Positions 39,537 through 48,167 of a stretch of DNA of 57,709 nt are shown in pieces. The notes under the pieces are model-generated. The model was not told the DNA's origin. It saw nothing but the letters and a program-made list of their open reading frames with translations, and made no database searches. Both the position numbers and the translations under genes were made by a program. Position 1 is the stretch's first letter, and the number at the start of each line of letters is the position of its first letter. This stretch comes from Anaerolineaceae bacterium (lineage in GTDB: Bacteria > Chloroflexota > Anaerolineae > Promineifilales > Promineifilaceae), in contig PABI01000164.1 of NCBI GenBank assembly GCA_002699125.1, positions 1 through 57,709 of the forward strand, in the 5' to 3' direction.

Positions 39537-41483
39537 TTACGTGGCCTGCTGGAGCCAGACGACCTGGTATGGCTCCAGGGTGAGATCGTGCCACATGTTG
39601 ACAGGCTGCTCATCCAGCCGATTGTGCAGCAGGCCGTGAAAACCCAGCTCATGCAGCCGGTCGCGGCTAACGGTTTGTGGCTCCTCGGTAACGTTGGCCA
39701 GGATGAGCAGCCGCCCGCGTGGATTGTCGCGCTGCAGGCCAAAGACGTGGTCGTTGTAGGTCCAGATGGGGTAAACGGCCGTTTCCGCATGAAGCACTTC
39801 AGTTCTTATTCTTGCTGCAATTAGTTGACATAAACCCAAATAAATACGCCCCGTAATGGTTTGCGGATCGTGCCGTTCAGCCGCTTTTTCCCAATCCATA
39901 AACGGCCGGTGAATCCAGCGGCTGTCGTTGGCCAGGTTCGGGTCTTCCAGGTAGCTGTGATCATTCAGCAGGCCAATTTCATCCCCCATGTAAATGAGCG
40001 GAATGCCGCCGTAGGCAAAGATGAGGTTGTGCAGAAGCAGAATGCGGCGGATGGCCATTTCGACTTCAGACCAGTTGGTGTTGGTAACGGCCGTTTCCAA
40101 TCCGGCCAACGATGCCAACGAGCCATTCACCCGACGATCATTCGTGCGCGGATTAAACTGGAAAGTGGTGCCGGCGGCAAACGTGCCGGGGAAGCGCCCA
40201 GTGTAAAAATCGCTCAGGAACGAACGATGCTCATAGCCGTTCAGGCCCACCTCGGCGGCATCCTCCTCGGTGATAGCCCAGCCGATGTCGTCGTGGCAGC
40301 GCACGTAAGTCACCCAGCTGGTGCCGGAGGGGATGAGCGGCATATTTTGCAGCGCTTTTGTGGCCAGCACTGCCTTGCGCTCGGCCAGGCAGCTCCACAG
40401 GACGACCATCAGCACGTTGTGGTAGGCTAGGTGGCACTCCTTGTTGGCCGCCACGCCGCGCCCCAGGTAGGGGATAAGCTGCGGCGGCGAGACAATCGCC
40501 TCGGCCTTAAGCAGCAGGCCCGGCGCAGCCAACCGGCTGAGGGCGCGAAACGCTTGCAGCAGCAGGTGGGCTTCCGGCTGATTTTCGCAGTCGGTGCCCA
40601 GGCGCTTCCACATGAAGGCCACGGCATCGAGCCGCAAAATCTCCACCCCCTGGTTGGCCAGGTAAAGCATGATCTCCAGCATTTCGGTGAAGACGGCCGG
40701 ATTTTGGTAGTTCAAATCCCACTGGTATTCGTTAAAAGTGGTCCAGACCCATTTGTCTAAATCGTCGTAGTAAGTGAAGTTCCCCGACTTGAAGTCGGGG
40801 AAGATTTCGCGTAGAGTTTTTTCGTAGGCATCGGGCAGGGTGCGGTCGGGGAACATGAGGTAGTAGTTTTGATAATCGGGGTCGCCAGCACGGGCCTTTT
40901 GCGCCCACTCGTGCTCCTTGGCGGTGTGATTGCAGACCAGGTCGATGCACAGGCTGATGCCGCTGTGGCGCAGTTGGCTGGCCAGGTTGGCCAAATCTTT
41001 CATGCTGCCCAATTTGGGGTTTACCTGACGGTAATTCATGACGGCATAGCCGCCGTCGTTGGCACCGGGGCGGGGCTGGAGCAGGGGCATCAGGTGCAGG
41101 TAGGTGACGCCCAACTCATTGAGATATTCTATGTTGTCGGCCACACCGTTGAGATCGCCAGCAAAGCGGTCGGCGTAGGCGACGTAGCCGAGCATGGTTG
41201 ATTTTTGGTACCAGTCGGGTTGGAGCAGGCGTTTTTCGTCGAGCAGTTGCAGTTCGTGCGGGCGCTGGGCGTAGGCTTGGGCAATGCGGGTGATGGTATC
41301 GGCCAGCCACGGTTCAAAATTGTCCAGATGGCTGTAGAGGTGGGTTAACGGCCGTATCAAATCGTCCCAATACACCTCCAGCCGTTGGAAAAACTGGTTT
41401 TGTTTGTATTTGTACAGCTTGGCGAAGGTGGGATCTTGGACCACCTGCCGTTGAATTTTTTCCCGAGTTGATGTTGAGGTCAT
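39537..41483 (-). CDS. Amylosucrase (GH13 subfamily 4)
   Basis: A 648-residue transglucosidase that builds alpha-1,4-glucan from sucrose and frees fructose. The catalytic residues fall at the numbers known from the Neisseria enzyme: nucleophile Asp286 in EILRLDAVAFMWKRLGT and acid/base Glu328 in LLKAEAIV. The transition-state Asp lies in YVRCHDDIGW (398/399). The N-terminal helical domain typical of amylosucrases (about 1-90) is present, and the C-terminus is a beta domain. An internal palindrome encodes part of IFPDFKSGNF. ATG 41483 is the first Met. The gene lies 66 nt after hepT and is followed by fructokinase. Sucrose hydrolase is the close alternative, since hydrolysis and polymerisation cannot be separated by eye. 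Confidence 0.88.
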   Translation of the reverse strand: MTSTSTREKIQRQVVQDPTFAKLYKYKQNQFFQRLEVYWDDLIRPLTHLYSHLDNFEPWLADTITRIAQAYAQRPHELQLLDEKRLLQPDWYQKSTMLGYVAYADRFAGDLNGVADNIEYLNELGVTYLHLMPLLQPRPGANDGGYAVMNYRQVNPKLGSMKDLANLASQLRHSGISLCIDLVCNHTAKEHEWAQKARAGDPDYQNYYLMFPDRTLPDAYEKTLREIFPDFKSGNFTYYDDLDKWVWTTFNEYQWDLNYQNPAVFTEMLEIMLYLANQGVEILRLDAVAFMWKRLGTDCENQPEAHLLLQAFRALSRLAAPGLLLKAEAIVSPPQLIPYLGRGVAANKECHLAYHNVLMVVLWSCLAERKAVLATKALQNMPLIPSGTSWVTYVRCHDDIGWAITEEDAAEVGLNGYEHRSFLSDFYTGRFPGTFAAGTTFQFNPRTNDRRVNGSLASLAGLETAVTNTNWSEVEMAIRRILLLHNLIFAYGGIPLIYMGDEIGLLNDHSYLEDPNLANDSRWIHRPFMDWEKAAERHDPQTITGRIYLGLCQLIAARIRTEVLHAETAVYPIWTYNDHVFGLQRDNPRGRLLILANVTEEPQTVSRDRLHELGFHGLLHNRLDEQPVNMWHDLTLEPYQVVWLQQAT

Positions 41484-41549
41484 AGAAACTTATTGGCGCG
41501 ATTCTGATCGAATTCTCACGTAGCCTGGTACGCTGATAGTGGGTTTCAA

Positions 41550-42029
41550 TTAATCATTGGCTAGCTGGTGGAGGAACTCGATGAAATTGTTGAGGTCTTG
41601 ATGAACGGCCGTAAAACAATCGTGTAGGCTCGTCGCTAATTCCTTTACAGATTTGATCTTCAAATGAGTTGTATACCCGTGACGAATAACATGCCTAAAT
41701 CTACGAAATTCATCCAAGCAATGGTAAGTTGTCTCACTAATAATGGCGGGGCGGACAGGCGGCATGTCTGAAGCCATTTGCTGCAGGAGGAGACGATGCC
41801 AATCTGAGCCAGCGGGTATTTCCTGATCTATCGTGCGGGCAATATCTTCAAATATGCGCTCAACGCCCAAGTAAAAGCTGTGTAAATTGAGCGCTAATGC
41901 TTCAAAATAAATTTTGTCATCTCTTTTGATAGCTTCCCGGTTAACTTCTTCACTATGATGAACCACTTGTTCAACATCATGCAAATGCCTGGATATACGT
42001 GCCGCTAAAGCATGCGGGTTGCCCGTCAT
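41550..42029 (-). CDS. hepT: HepT-like toxin of a HepT/MntA module
   Basis: A 159-residue all-helical HEPN-type protein. The RNase motif R-x4-H-x-Y is present as RHVIRHGY near residue 112, and the N-terminal half is a four-helix-bundle pattern. HepT toxins cleave RNA and are silenced when the cognate MNT nucleotidyltransferase adds AMP to the motif tyrosine. The start ATG overlaps the last codons of the mntA gene (ATGA, 42026-42029), the usual layout. The pair sits inside the sugar cluster between trehalose synthase and amylosucrase. An ACGGCCGT site lies within the gene. Confidence 0.8.
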   Translation of the reverse strand: MTGNPHALAARISRHLHDVEQVVHHSEEVNREAIKRDDKIYFEALALNLHSFYLGVERIFEDIARTIDQEIPAGSDWHRLLLQQMASDMPPVRPAIISETTYHCLDEFRRFRHVIRHGYTTHLKIKSVKELATSLHDCFTAVHQDLNNFIEFLHQLAND

Positions 42030-42400
42030 AACACCACTCCTTCCGACTCTATCACCTTGCGAAGCGACTCAGGCGCATCCATAAAAGGAACAAGATCAAC
42101 GGAAAACTCCGGCGATAAATCAAGCAAAATTCCTAAAGCACGCAAATAATCTTTGTCGGGCAGTCCCCAAACAGCCAAATCAATATCGGAACGTATATGG
42201 AACAGTTCGCGGTTCGTGAGTGAGCCAAAAACGACAACTTTTTCCACCTGAAATTCGGAACGCAGGCGTTCTGCGCCGCGTTGAGCTATCTCCCAGGCAA
42301 GTTCAAAGCGCTCATCAAGCTTCTTGCGGGCAAGCGTCTGTCGCTTTCTATAGGTGGCTCGATATTCGGCCATTTTTTCGGGAGAGATATTCAGCGTCAT
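42026..42400 (-). CDS. mntA: MntA-like nucleotidyltransferase antitoxin
   Basis: A 124-residue minimal nucleotidyltransferase. The catalytic signature is FGSLTNRELFHIRSDIDLAV (GS-x11-DxD), and a third carboxylate follows in FSVDLVPF. Such proteins act as antitoxins by AMPylating HepT. The gene begins 20 nt after the trehalose synthase stop and overlaps hepT by 4 nt. The N-terminal 45 residues form a charged helix. The enzyme looks intact. I see no ribosome binding site as strong as those of neighbouring genes. Confidence 0.8.
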   Translation of the reverse strand: MTLNISPEKMAEYRATYRKRQTLARKKLDERFELAWEIAQRGAERLRSEFQVEKVVVFGSLTNRELFHIRSDIDLAVWGLPDKDYLRALGILLDLSPEFSVDLVPFMDAPESLRKVIESEGVVL

Positions 42401-42420
42401 GTCAAAAGTGTATCACATTA

Positions 42421-44034
42421 TTAAACAAGCCAATGAGCGGCGTATGGAGCCAATTCTACCGGCTGCCCCTCTGAGGCTAATTGATACTTGAATGCCGGAT
42501 TTGCGGCAAGTAAATCGGTGTAGGTGGCGGGCAGTTTGAGGTGGGCGATTTGCGGCTGGTCGCTTAGGTTGAAGAGACAGAGGGCAATTTGGTCGGTGGT
42601 GGTGCGGGTGTAGGCGAGTACGGCCGTATTCCCCGTCGCTACAAATTCAAATGTCCCATCACCAAAAGCTGGCACACTGCCTCGCGTTTTGATCAGGAAG
42701 CGCGTCAGCGCCAGGTAGGAAGCGGGGTCTTTCTCCTGGGCAGCGACGTTGCGCTGCTGGTAGCCAAAAATATCGTCGTCGATAACAGGTAAGTACGTTT
42801 TTTCTGCCTTGGAGAAACCAGCGTTTTTTTCGGCGTTCCACTGCATCGGCGTGCGACAGCCGTGCCGGTCCGGCAGCCAGATGTTGTCCCCCATGCCAAT
42901 CTCATCGCCATAATAAACGATGGGCGTGCCGGGCAGCGACAGAAAAAGGGCGTGCAGCAAAAACCATTTGGCCTTGTTATCATCCAGCAGCGGAGCCAGC
43001 CGCCGCCGAATGCCCATGTTGAGCTTCATGCGCGGATCGGGAGCGTACTGCTCCCACATCCATTGGCGCACTTCGGGTGTCACCATTTCCAGCGTCAGCT
43101 CGTCGTGGTTGCGCAAAAAGGTCATCCATTGTGCATTTTCTGGAATGTCTGGCGTGCGTGCCCAAATCTCTTCAATGGGCGTCTTATCACCCGCCTTCAC
43201 CGATTGGTACAGTCGGGGCATGATGGGGAAGTGGAAGCAAACCTGAAATTCGGGATTTTCCTCTGTGCCAAAGTAAGGTAGCAAATCTTCCGGCCATTGG
43301 TTGGCCTCGGCTATGAGGACGCGCCCCGGATATTCGTCATCGACCATGCGGCGCATTTTTTGTAGGAAGGCGTGGGTTTCCGGCAGATTTTCGCAGTTGG
43401 TGCCTTCGCGCTCGTACAAATAGGGAATGGCATCGACGCGGAAGCCATCCAGCCCCATATCCAGCCAGTGGCGTATGATGTTGAACATCTCTTCATGGAC
43501 CTGGGGATTGTCGTAGTTTAGATCGGGCTGGCTGCTGTAGAAGCGGTGCCAGAAGTATTGTCCGGCGACTTCGTCGTAGGTCCAGTTGGACGCTTCAGTG
43601 TCCAGGAAAATAATGCGGGCGTCGCTGTATTCTGTGCCAGTGTCGCTCCAGACGTAGTAGTCGCGGTACGGCGAGTTTTTATCTTTTCGGGCGGCCTGGA
43701 ACCAGGAGTGCTGGTCCGAGGTATGGTTGGTCACCAAATCGGTAACAACTTTGAGGCCGCGTTCGTGGGCAGCGCTGACAAATGCTTGAAAGTCGTCCAG
43801 GGTGCCGTAGTCGGGATGCACCTGGTAATAGTCGGCAATATCGTATCCGTCGTCTTTGAGGGGGGAGGCGTAGTGGGGCATGATCCAAATACAATCTACA
43901 CCGAGGGATTGGATGTGATCGAGGTGCTGGATAGCACCGCGAAAGTCGCCATTGCCATCGCCGGTGCTGTCATGGTAGGCGCGGATGTAGAGTTCGTAGA
44001 AGACGGCCGTTTTATACCATTGGGGATCGTTCAT
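42421..44034 (-). CDS. treS: Trehalose synthase (maltose alpha-glucosyltransferase), GH13_16
   Basis: A 537-residue enzyme that interconverts maltose and trehalose and may hydrolyse alpha-glucosides. The start WYKTAVFYELYIRAYHDSTG is the TreS signature. Catalytic residues are Asp201 in DGFRVDAIPYLYERE, Glu243 in VLIAEANQWPED and Asp311 in FLRNHDELTLEMV. The motif HGCRTPMQW and the C-terminal beta domain follow, but no maltokinase is fused. I start at ATG 44034; a GTG 42 nt upstream adds residues that do not fit. It follows the transporter genes across a hairpin at 44071-44103 and occupies the place of the alpha-glucosidase gene in rhizobial agl operons. Confidence 0.87.
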   Translation of the reverse strand: MNDPQWYKTAVFYELYIRAYHDSTGDGNGDFRGAIQHLDHIQSLGVDCIWIMPHYASPLKDDGYDIADYYQVHPDYGTLDDFQAFVSAAHERGLKVVTDLVTNHTSDQHSWFQAARKDKNSPYRDYYVWSDTGTEYSDARIIFLDTEASNWTYDEVAGQYFWHRFYSSQPDLNYDNPQVHEEMFNIIRHWLDMGLDGFRVDAIPYLYEREGTNCENLPETHAFLQKMRRMVDDEYPGRVLIAEANQWPEDLLPYFGTEENPEFQVCFHFPIMPRLYQSVKAGDKTPIEEIWARTPDIPENAQWMTFLRNHDELTLEMVTPEVRQWMWEQYAPDPRMKLNMGIRRRLAPLLDDNKAKWFLLHALFLSLPGTPIVYYGDEIGMGDNIWLPDRHGCRTPMQWNAEKNAGFSKAEKTYLPVIDDDIFGYQQRNVAAQEKDPASYLALTRFLIKTRGSVPAFGDGTFEFVATGNTAVLAYTRTTTDQIALCLFNLSDQPQIAHLKLPATYTDLLAANPAFKYQLASEGQPVELAPYAAHWLV

Positions 44035-44070
44035 GGGTGAATTGTCTGTCCTTCTATTGTGAAAATGAAA

Positions 44071-44103
44071 GAGCACGTCACTTGTTCAGAAAGAAACGTG
44101 CTC
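44071..44103 (-). terminator. Hairpin after the sugar transporter genes
   Basis: GAGCACGT (44071-44078) pairs with ACGTGCTC (44096-44103). Read on the minus strand, the stem is followed by TTTCATTTT. It may end or weaken transcription from the permease genes before trehalose synthase. Confidence 0.5.
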
Positions 44104-44138
44104 ATTATGTAAACTGAAAGCGCGGGGAAACCCAAAGA

Positions 44139-45239
44139 TTACCCTTTCACAGAACCGGCCAGTAAGCCACGAACAAAGTAACGTTGCAGCGAGAAGAAGA
44201 CAAGGAGAGGCAATACCATGGAGACAAACGCCCCAGAAGTCAATAAATGCCACTCACTGCCCCGTGAACCCACAATGGCAGCCATGCGCTGCGTCACTAG
44301 CTCAAACTCAGGGTTGCCGCCCAAGAAAACCAGGGCCACCAAATAATCATTCCAAACCCACAGGAATTGGAAAATGGCAAAAGAAGCCAGCGCCGGCACC
44401 GATAAAGGCAAAATCAACCGCACGAACACGGTGAAATGAGACGCGCCGTCAATAAAGGCCGATTCCAAAGTCTCACGCGGCAGCTGGCTGATATAGTTGT
44501 AAAGAAGATAAACCGCCAGCGCCAGACCAAACCCGGTATGGGCTAACCAAATAGCCAGAAACGTTCCGTTTATATTTAGTAACCTATAATCACGTAAGAT
44601 TGGTACAAGGGCAATTTGTAACGGCACAACCAGCAAGGCCACCACCATAATAAACATCGGCCGGCGACCAGGAAAGCGCATCCAGGCAAAGGCATAGGCG
44701 GCAAAGGCGGCAATAAGAATGGGGATGACAGTTGCCGGAATGGTCACAGCTAAACTGTTGATAAAAGCGCCCAACATGTTGTCCCCCTGGACAACTTCTA
44801 CCGTTCCATCTGGACGGGTAAATTCAAAACTTTGCCCGGCTAAAACTTGCCGGTAATTGTCCAATGAAAAATCCCAATCTGTGGTCCAGACGCGTTCTTG
44901 GACTTCAACACTTCCCAGCCGCCTATTGCCAATCCAGGTGATTCGTTTACCATCGGGTGTTTCAACGCCTTCCCGAAATTCTTCAAAAGTTCCTGTGACG
45001 CCCTCAATTTCCATAACGCCTTGAGAATCAAGCCCCAATTCATTGGGATCCAATACTTCTACCGGCTGCCATTCCCGGTGGGGCAACACGTACCACCAAG
45101 GGGTCCTGGCAATGTCATCACGCTCGCGAAATGAGGAGACAAAGATGCCCATTGTTGGAATGGTCCAAATAATAACCAGCAACAATAAAACCCCATTGAC
45201 GAATATGGCACCCCATAACTTTCGTCTTTTCGTGCTCAT
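44139..45239 (-). CDS. aglG: Alpha-glucoside ABC transporter permease, AglG/MalG type
   Basis: A 366-residue inner-membrane permease with six expected helices. The EAA loop is ESAFIDGASHFTVFVRLILPLSVP. An unusually long outside loop (about residues 35-150) separates the first two helices. That loop and the start VIIWTIPTMGIFVSSFRERD are features of AglG rather than plain MalG. It follows the aglF-like gene by 1 nt. No ATPase gene is present in the cluster, so a shared MsmK/UgpC-type ATPase encoded elsewhere is needed. The gene ends just before a hairpin. Confidence 0.82.
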   Translation of the reverse strand: MSTKRRKLWGAIFVNGVLLLLVIIWTIPTMGIFVSSFRERDDIARTPWWYVLPHREWQPVEVLDPNELGLDSQGVMEIEGVTGTFEEFREGVETPDGKRITWIGNRRLGSVEVQERVWTTDWDFSLDNYRQVLAGQSFEFTRPDGTVEVVQGDNMLGAFINSLAVTIPATVIPILIAAFAAYAFAWMRFPGRRPMFIMVVALLVVPLQIALVPILRDYRLLNINGTFLAIWLAHTGFGLALAVYLLYNYISQLPRETLESAFIDGASHFTVFVRLILPLSVPALASFAIFQFLWVWNDYLVALVFLGGNPEFELVTQRMAAIVGSRGSEWHLLTSGAFVSMVLPLLVFFSLQRYFVRGLLAGSVKG

Positions 45240-45240
45240 T

Positions 45241-46404
45241 TTAAAATGCCTCCTGTTCTCTAAACTGACGCAGGTTATAAATCATTACGGGAATGACTGC
45301 GATCAGCAGAATGATGGCAATAGCCGCACCGAAGCCTTTGTTTTGATTGGTAAACGACTGCCTGTAAAACTGAGTTGCAATCACGTGTGTACCAAATTGA
45401 CCACCGGTCATCACCCATACCACATCAAATATCTTTAGTGTAAAAATAATGACGGTAGTAAACACTGTGATGATAGTGCCCTGAATGTAAGGGATCATGA
45501 TCCGGAAGAAGATTTGGAATTCATTTGCGCCATCTACCCGACTGGCTTCCATCAATTCTTCGGGTATGCCTTTAAGCGCAGCTGAAAACAGCACCATGGC
45601 AAATCCGGCTTGAAGCCAGATCATGATAACAATGAGGAATAGGTTGTTGAAGGGAATTATGTCAACCCATTGCGCCCAGGCTCGCGGTGCGCCGCCTAGC
45701 CCAACGACAATCGCATTTAAAAGTCCGATTTGGGTTTGCTCGATTGGTCTGAACTCGTAGATGAAGTTCCAGATGATGCTGGCACCCACAAAGGAAATGG
45801 CCATGGGCAGGAAAATCATTGATTTGGCCACGCGCTCAAAGCGGCTGCGGTCGGCCAACACGGCAATAATGAGCCCAAACATGACCGAAAGGGTGCTGCC
45901 AAAGGCAATCCACATCAGATTGTTGCGAAATGCTTCAATCATTAAGCGCTCAGTGAAGACACGGCCGTAATTACTTAATCCAATAAAGGCATCACTCTGC
46001 AGCAGTTCAAAAAAGCCTACGCCAGTTGGTGGCCCGTCTCGATCAAACATGCTGATCCAAAAAGAGCGAATAGTAGGGACTGCCAAATACCAGCCCAGAA
46101 TGGCTATTGCAGGACCGACAAAAACAAAGGGCTGCAACCGGGCTGTCCAGGCATCTGGTAGTCGTTCAACGATGTTGTTAAAAATCCAATATAAAAGGGC
46201 TATACCGCCAACACCCCAAACTATGGCAACAAGGGCTACAACTAATCGTGATGCATCGCTATCACGCAAGAAGATAAAGCCCAGATAGAGCACATAGAAG
46301 GCAACCGCTGGTATAAGGACGGCTAGCAAGATACGAAGAATGAATGAAACAAGTTGAGAGGCAACTGACTGCCCTCCGTTTTCTCTGGCCCCAAGGAAAC
46401 CCAT
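45241..46404 (-). CDS. aglF: Alpha-glucoside ABC transporter permease, AglF/MalF type
   Basis: A 387-residue permease with about eight hydrophobic segments; the first two or three (about 20-95) precede the core. The EAA loop is EASRVDGANEFQIFFRIMIPYIQG. The start is ATG 46404, preceded by AAGGAG at about 9 nt; the 16 extra codons upstream are not needed. It should pair with the next gene to form the sugar channel fed by the lipoprotein at 46532-48004. Confidence 0.83.
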   Translation of the reverse strand: MGFLGARENGGQSVASQLVSFILRILLAVLIPAVAFYVLYLGFIFLRDSDASRLVVALVAIVWGVGGIALLYWIFNNIVERLPDAWTARLQPFVFVGPAIAILGWYLAVPTIRSFWISMFDRDGPPTGVGFFELLQSDAFIGLSNYGRVFTERLMIEAFRNNLMWIAFGSTLSVMFGLIIAVLADRSRFERVAKSMIFLPMAISFVGASIIWNFIYEFRPIEQTQIGLLNAIVVGLGGAPRAWAQWVDIIPFNNLFLIVIMIWLQAGFAMVLFSAALKGIPEELMEASRVDGANEFQIFFRIMIPYIQGTIITVFTTVIIFTLKIFDVVWVMTGGQFGTHVIATQFYRQSFTNQNKGFGAAIAIILLIAVIPVMIYNLRQFREQEAF

Positions 46405-46474
46405 CACTTTTTCTCCTTGCTTTTCTATCCCACTTAAAATTCGTTGGGTCAATAATGGTCAGACGATTGATTAA

Positions 46475-46507
46475 GGGAGATACCGAGCGTGTGGCCCGGT
46501 ATCTCCC
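46475..46507 (-). promoter_or_regulatory. Hairpin between the binding-protein and permease genes
   Basis: GGGAGATACC (46475-46484) pairs with GGTATCTCCC (46498-46507), and the inner bases extend the stem in part. Hairpins at this place usually protect the 5' mRNA or terminate in part, so that the binding protein is made in excess. No U-run follows, which favours the former. Confidence 0.6.
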
Positions 46508-46531
46508 CTAAAACATTAAGCTACTGCTGGT

Positions 46532-48004
46532 TTATTCGGGCCAGGAAGCATCAATCTCTTGCATAGCTGTATCGAGATCAATGGAACCGGCGACGTAACT
46601 GGTGATTTGTTCCCAGAATGAACCGGCACCTACTTCACCGGGCATCAGGTCAGACCCATCAAAGCGGAAGCTGGTAGCTTCATTCACAAGCTGGGCTACG
46701 TTCCAGTCCAGGTCAGACCCGTACATCTCGCGGGTAGCTGTTTGCTGGGCTGCAATGGCACCACCACCTTCCATCCAACCGGAGACCGATTGCGGAACGG
46801 TGAAGTATTCCATCAAAGCACGAACTTCTGGGCGGTCGTTGAACATGGCAACCAGGTCACCGGCAACGAGGAACGGCCGTCCATACTGTTCATCAACTGA
46901 CGGCAGATAGAAGAAGTTGTAGTCAGTGCCAAACTCAGCGTCTTCGGGGAAGAAGCTGGTGATGAAGTTGGCTTGTTTGTGGAGCCAGCACTGCGGCGGA
47001 TCTTCAAACATCGGGGTTGGCGAGTCGCCAAAGGCGGTAGAGACAATTGAATCTCGTCCACCAAACACGTAATCGTCATTGAACCAGATTTCGCTCCAGG
47101 TTTCGATGGCAGTCTTCACCTCAGGTGAGTCGAAGGGCAATTCACCGGCAACCCAGGCATCGTAGTTCTCTAACGACGTCGTGCGCAGCATCATCTCTTC
47201 GGTCCAGTCTGTAGCAACCCAGCCGGTTGCCGCGTCAGAGCCAATCCCGATACACCAGGGAGCGTCCCCGTCATCGGCGATTTGTTGGGTCAGAGCCAGC
47301 AGTTCATCCCAGGTTGTGGGAATTTCATACCCGGCAGCTTCAAAATCATCCACCGGATACCAAACCAGGCTTTTACCAGAGAAGCGCATCATCACGCCAT
47401 ATTCAGTGCCGTCTACCGTGTTGAACTCACGCCAACCGGGGTTGTATTGTTGCGATAACCATTCTTCAGACATGAACTCGGTTACCGGCACAATTTCACC
47501 GGCACGAGCAAAGTTGGCAAACAGACCGGGCTGCGGGAAGTCAACGATGTCGGGAGCATCACCGGCGTCAACGCGAATGTTGATAGAGCCTTCAAACTCT
47601 TTGTTACCAATGTAGTTGACCGTAATGCCAGTAGCTTCCTCAAAGGCGGCTACTGATTCATCAAACTTCACGCCGTCCGGATCATTGCCCTCAAAAGCGC
47701 CATCAACCGTTACGGTTGTTCCGGCGAATTCACCGGCGATGGCTCGTTCCAGGAAACCGCCTTCCGGATAATCGAAGCTGACTTCAGCCATTTCTTCGTC
47801 CATGGCTTCTTCTTCATCCATGGCCTCTTCTTCGTCCATAGCCTCATCTTCGGCTGCGGTGTCGTCTGCGGCTTCTTCGGTGTCTGCGGCCGTATCACCG
47901 GTATCGGCTGCATCTGGTTCTTCACCACCGCCACCACAGGCAGCTAGCATAAAGGCGAGCGCTAAGAACAGCGCCAGCAATTTAAAAGACTTTTGGTTTA
48001 ACAT
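46532..48004 (-). CDS. aglE: Alpha-glucoside ABC transporter substrate-binding lipoprotein, AglE-like
   Basis: A 490-residue lipoprotein. The signal peptide ends in the lipobox LAACG (Cys23). A low-complexity acidic linker (about 28-75) contains a tandem AMDEEE repeat. The binding domain shows FEEATGITVNYIGNKEFE and DAGDAPDIVDFPQPGLFANF, which match AglE-type proteins. The acidic linker should hold the domain away from the membrane. ATG 48004 is preceded by GAGGAGG. A 163-nt gap separates it from the LacI-type regulator upstream. Likely ligands are sucrose, trehalose or maltose, judged from the neighbouring enzymes. Confidence 0.83.
   Translation of the reverse strand: MLNQKSFKLLALFLALAFMLAACGGGGEEPDAADTGDTAADTEEAADDTAAEDEAMDEEEAMDEEEAMDEEMAEVSFDYPEGGFLERAIAGEFAGTTVTVDGAFEGNDPDGVKFDESVAAFEEATGITVNYIGNKEFEGSINIRVDAGDAPDIVDFPQPGLFANFARAGEIVPVTEFMSEEWLSQQYNPGWREFNTVDGTEYGVMMRFSGKSLVWYPVDDFEAAGYEIPTTWDELLALTQQIADDGDAPWCIGIGSDAATGWVATDWTEEMMLRTTSLENYDAWVAGELPFDSPEVKTAIETWSEIWFNDDYVFGGRDSIVSTAFGDSPTPMFEDPPQCWLHKQANFITSFFPEDAEFGTDYNFFYLPSVDEQYGRPFLVAGDLVAMFNDRPEVRALMEYFTVPQSVSGWMEGGGAIAAQQTATREMYGSDLDWNVAQLVNEATSFRFDGSDLMPGEVGAGSFWEQITSYVAGSIDLDTAMQEIDASWPE
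47799..47852. repeat. Three 18-nt tandem repeats inside the binding-protein gene
   Basis: Units 47799-47816, 47817-47834 and 47835-47852 differ by a few bases each. On the minus strand they encode the repeated hexapeptide containing AMDEE in the acidic linker behind the lipid anchor. Such a repeat is prone to changes in copy number. Confidence 0.8.
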
Positions 48005-48167
48005 ATTTTCTTGTCCTCCTCGGATTTTGTGTTTAAACCAATGTTAAAAAACTTAAAGTAACTTGTTTGTTATTTTGTTTTGCTTATGGCATCAGCCTCC
48101 TTTGTCATGAGTTTTCTGGTATTTCCATTGAATGAAGCTGGATGATAGCTAATAAATAATTCCAACT

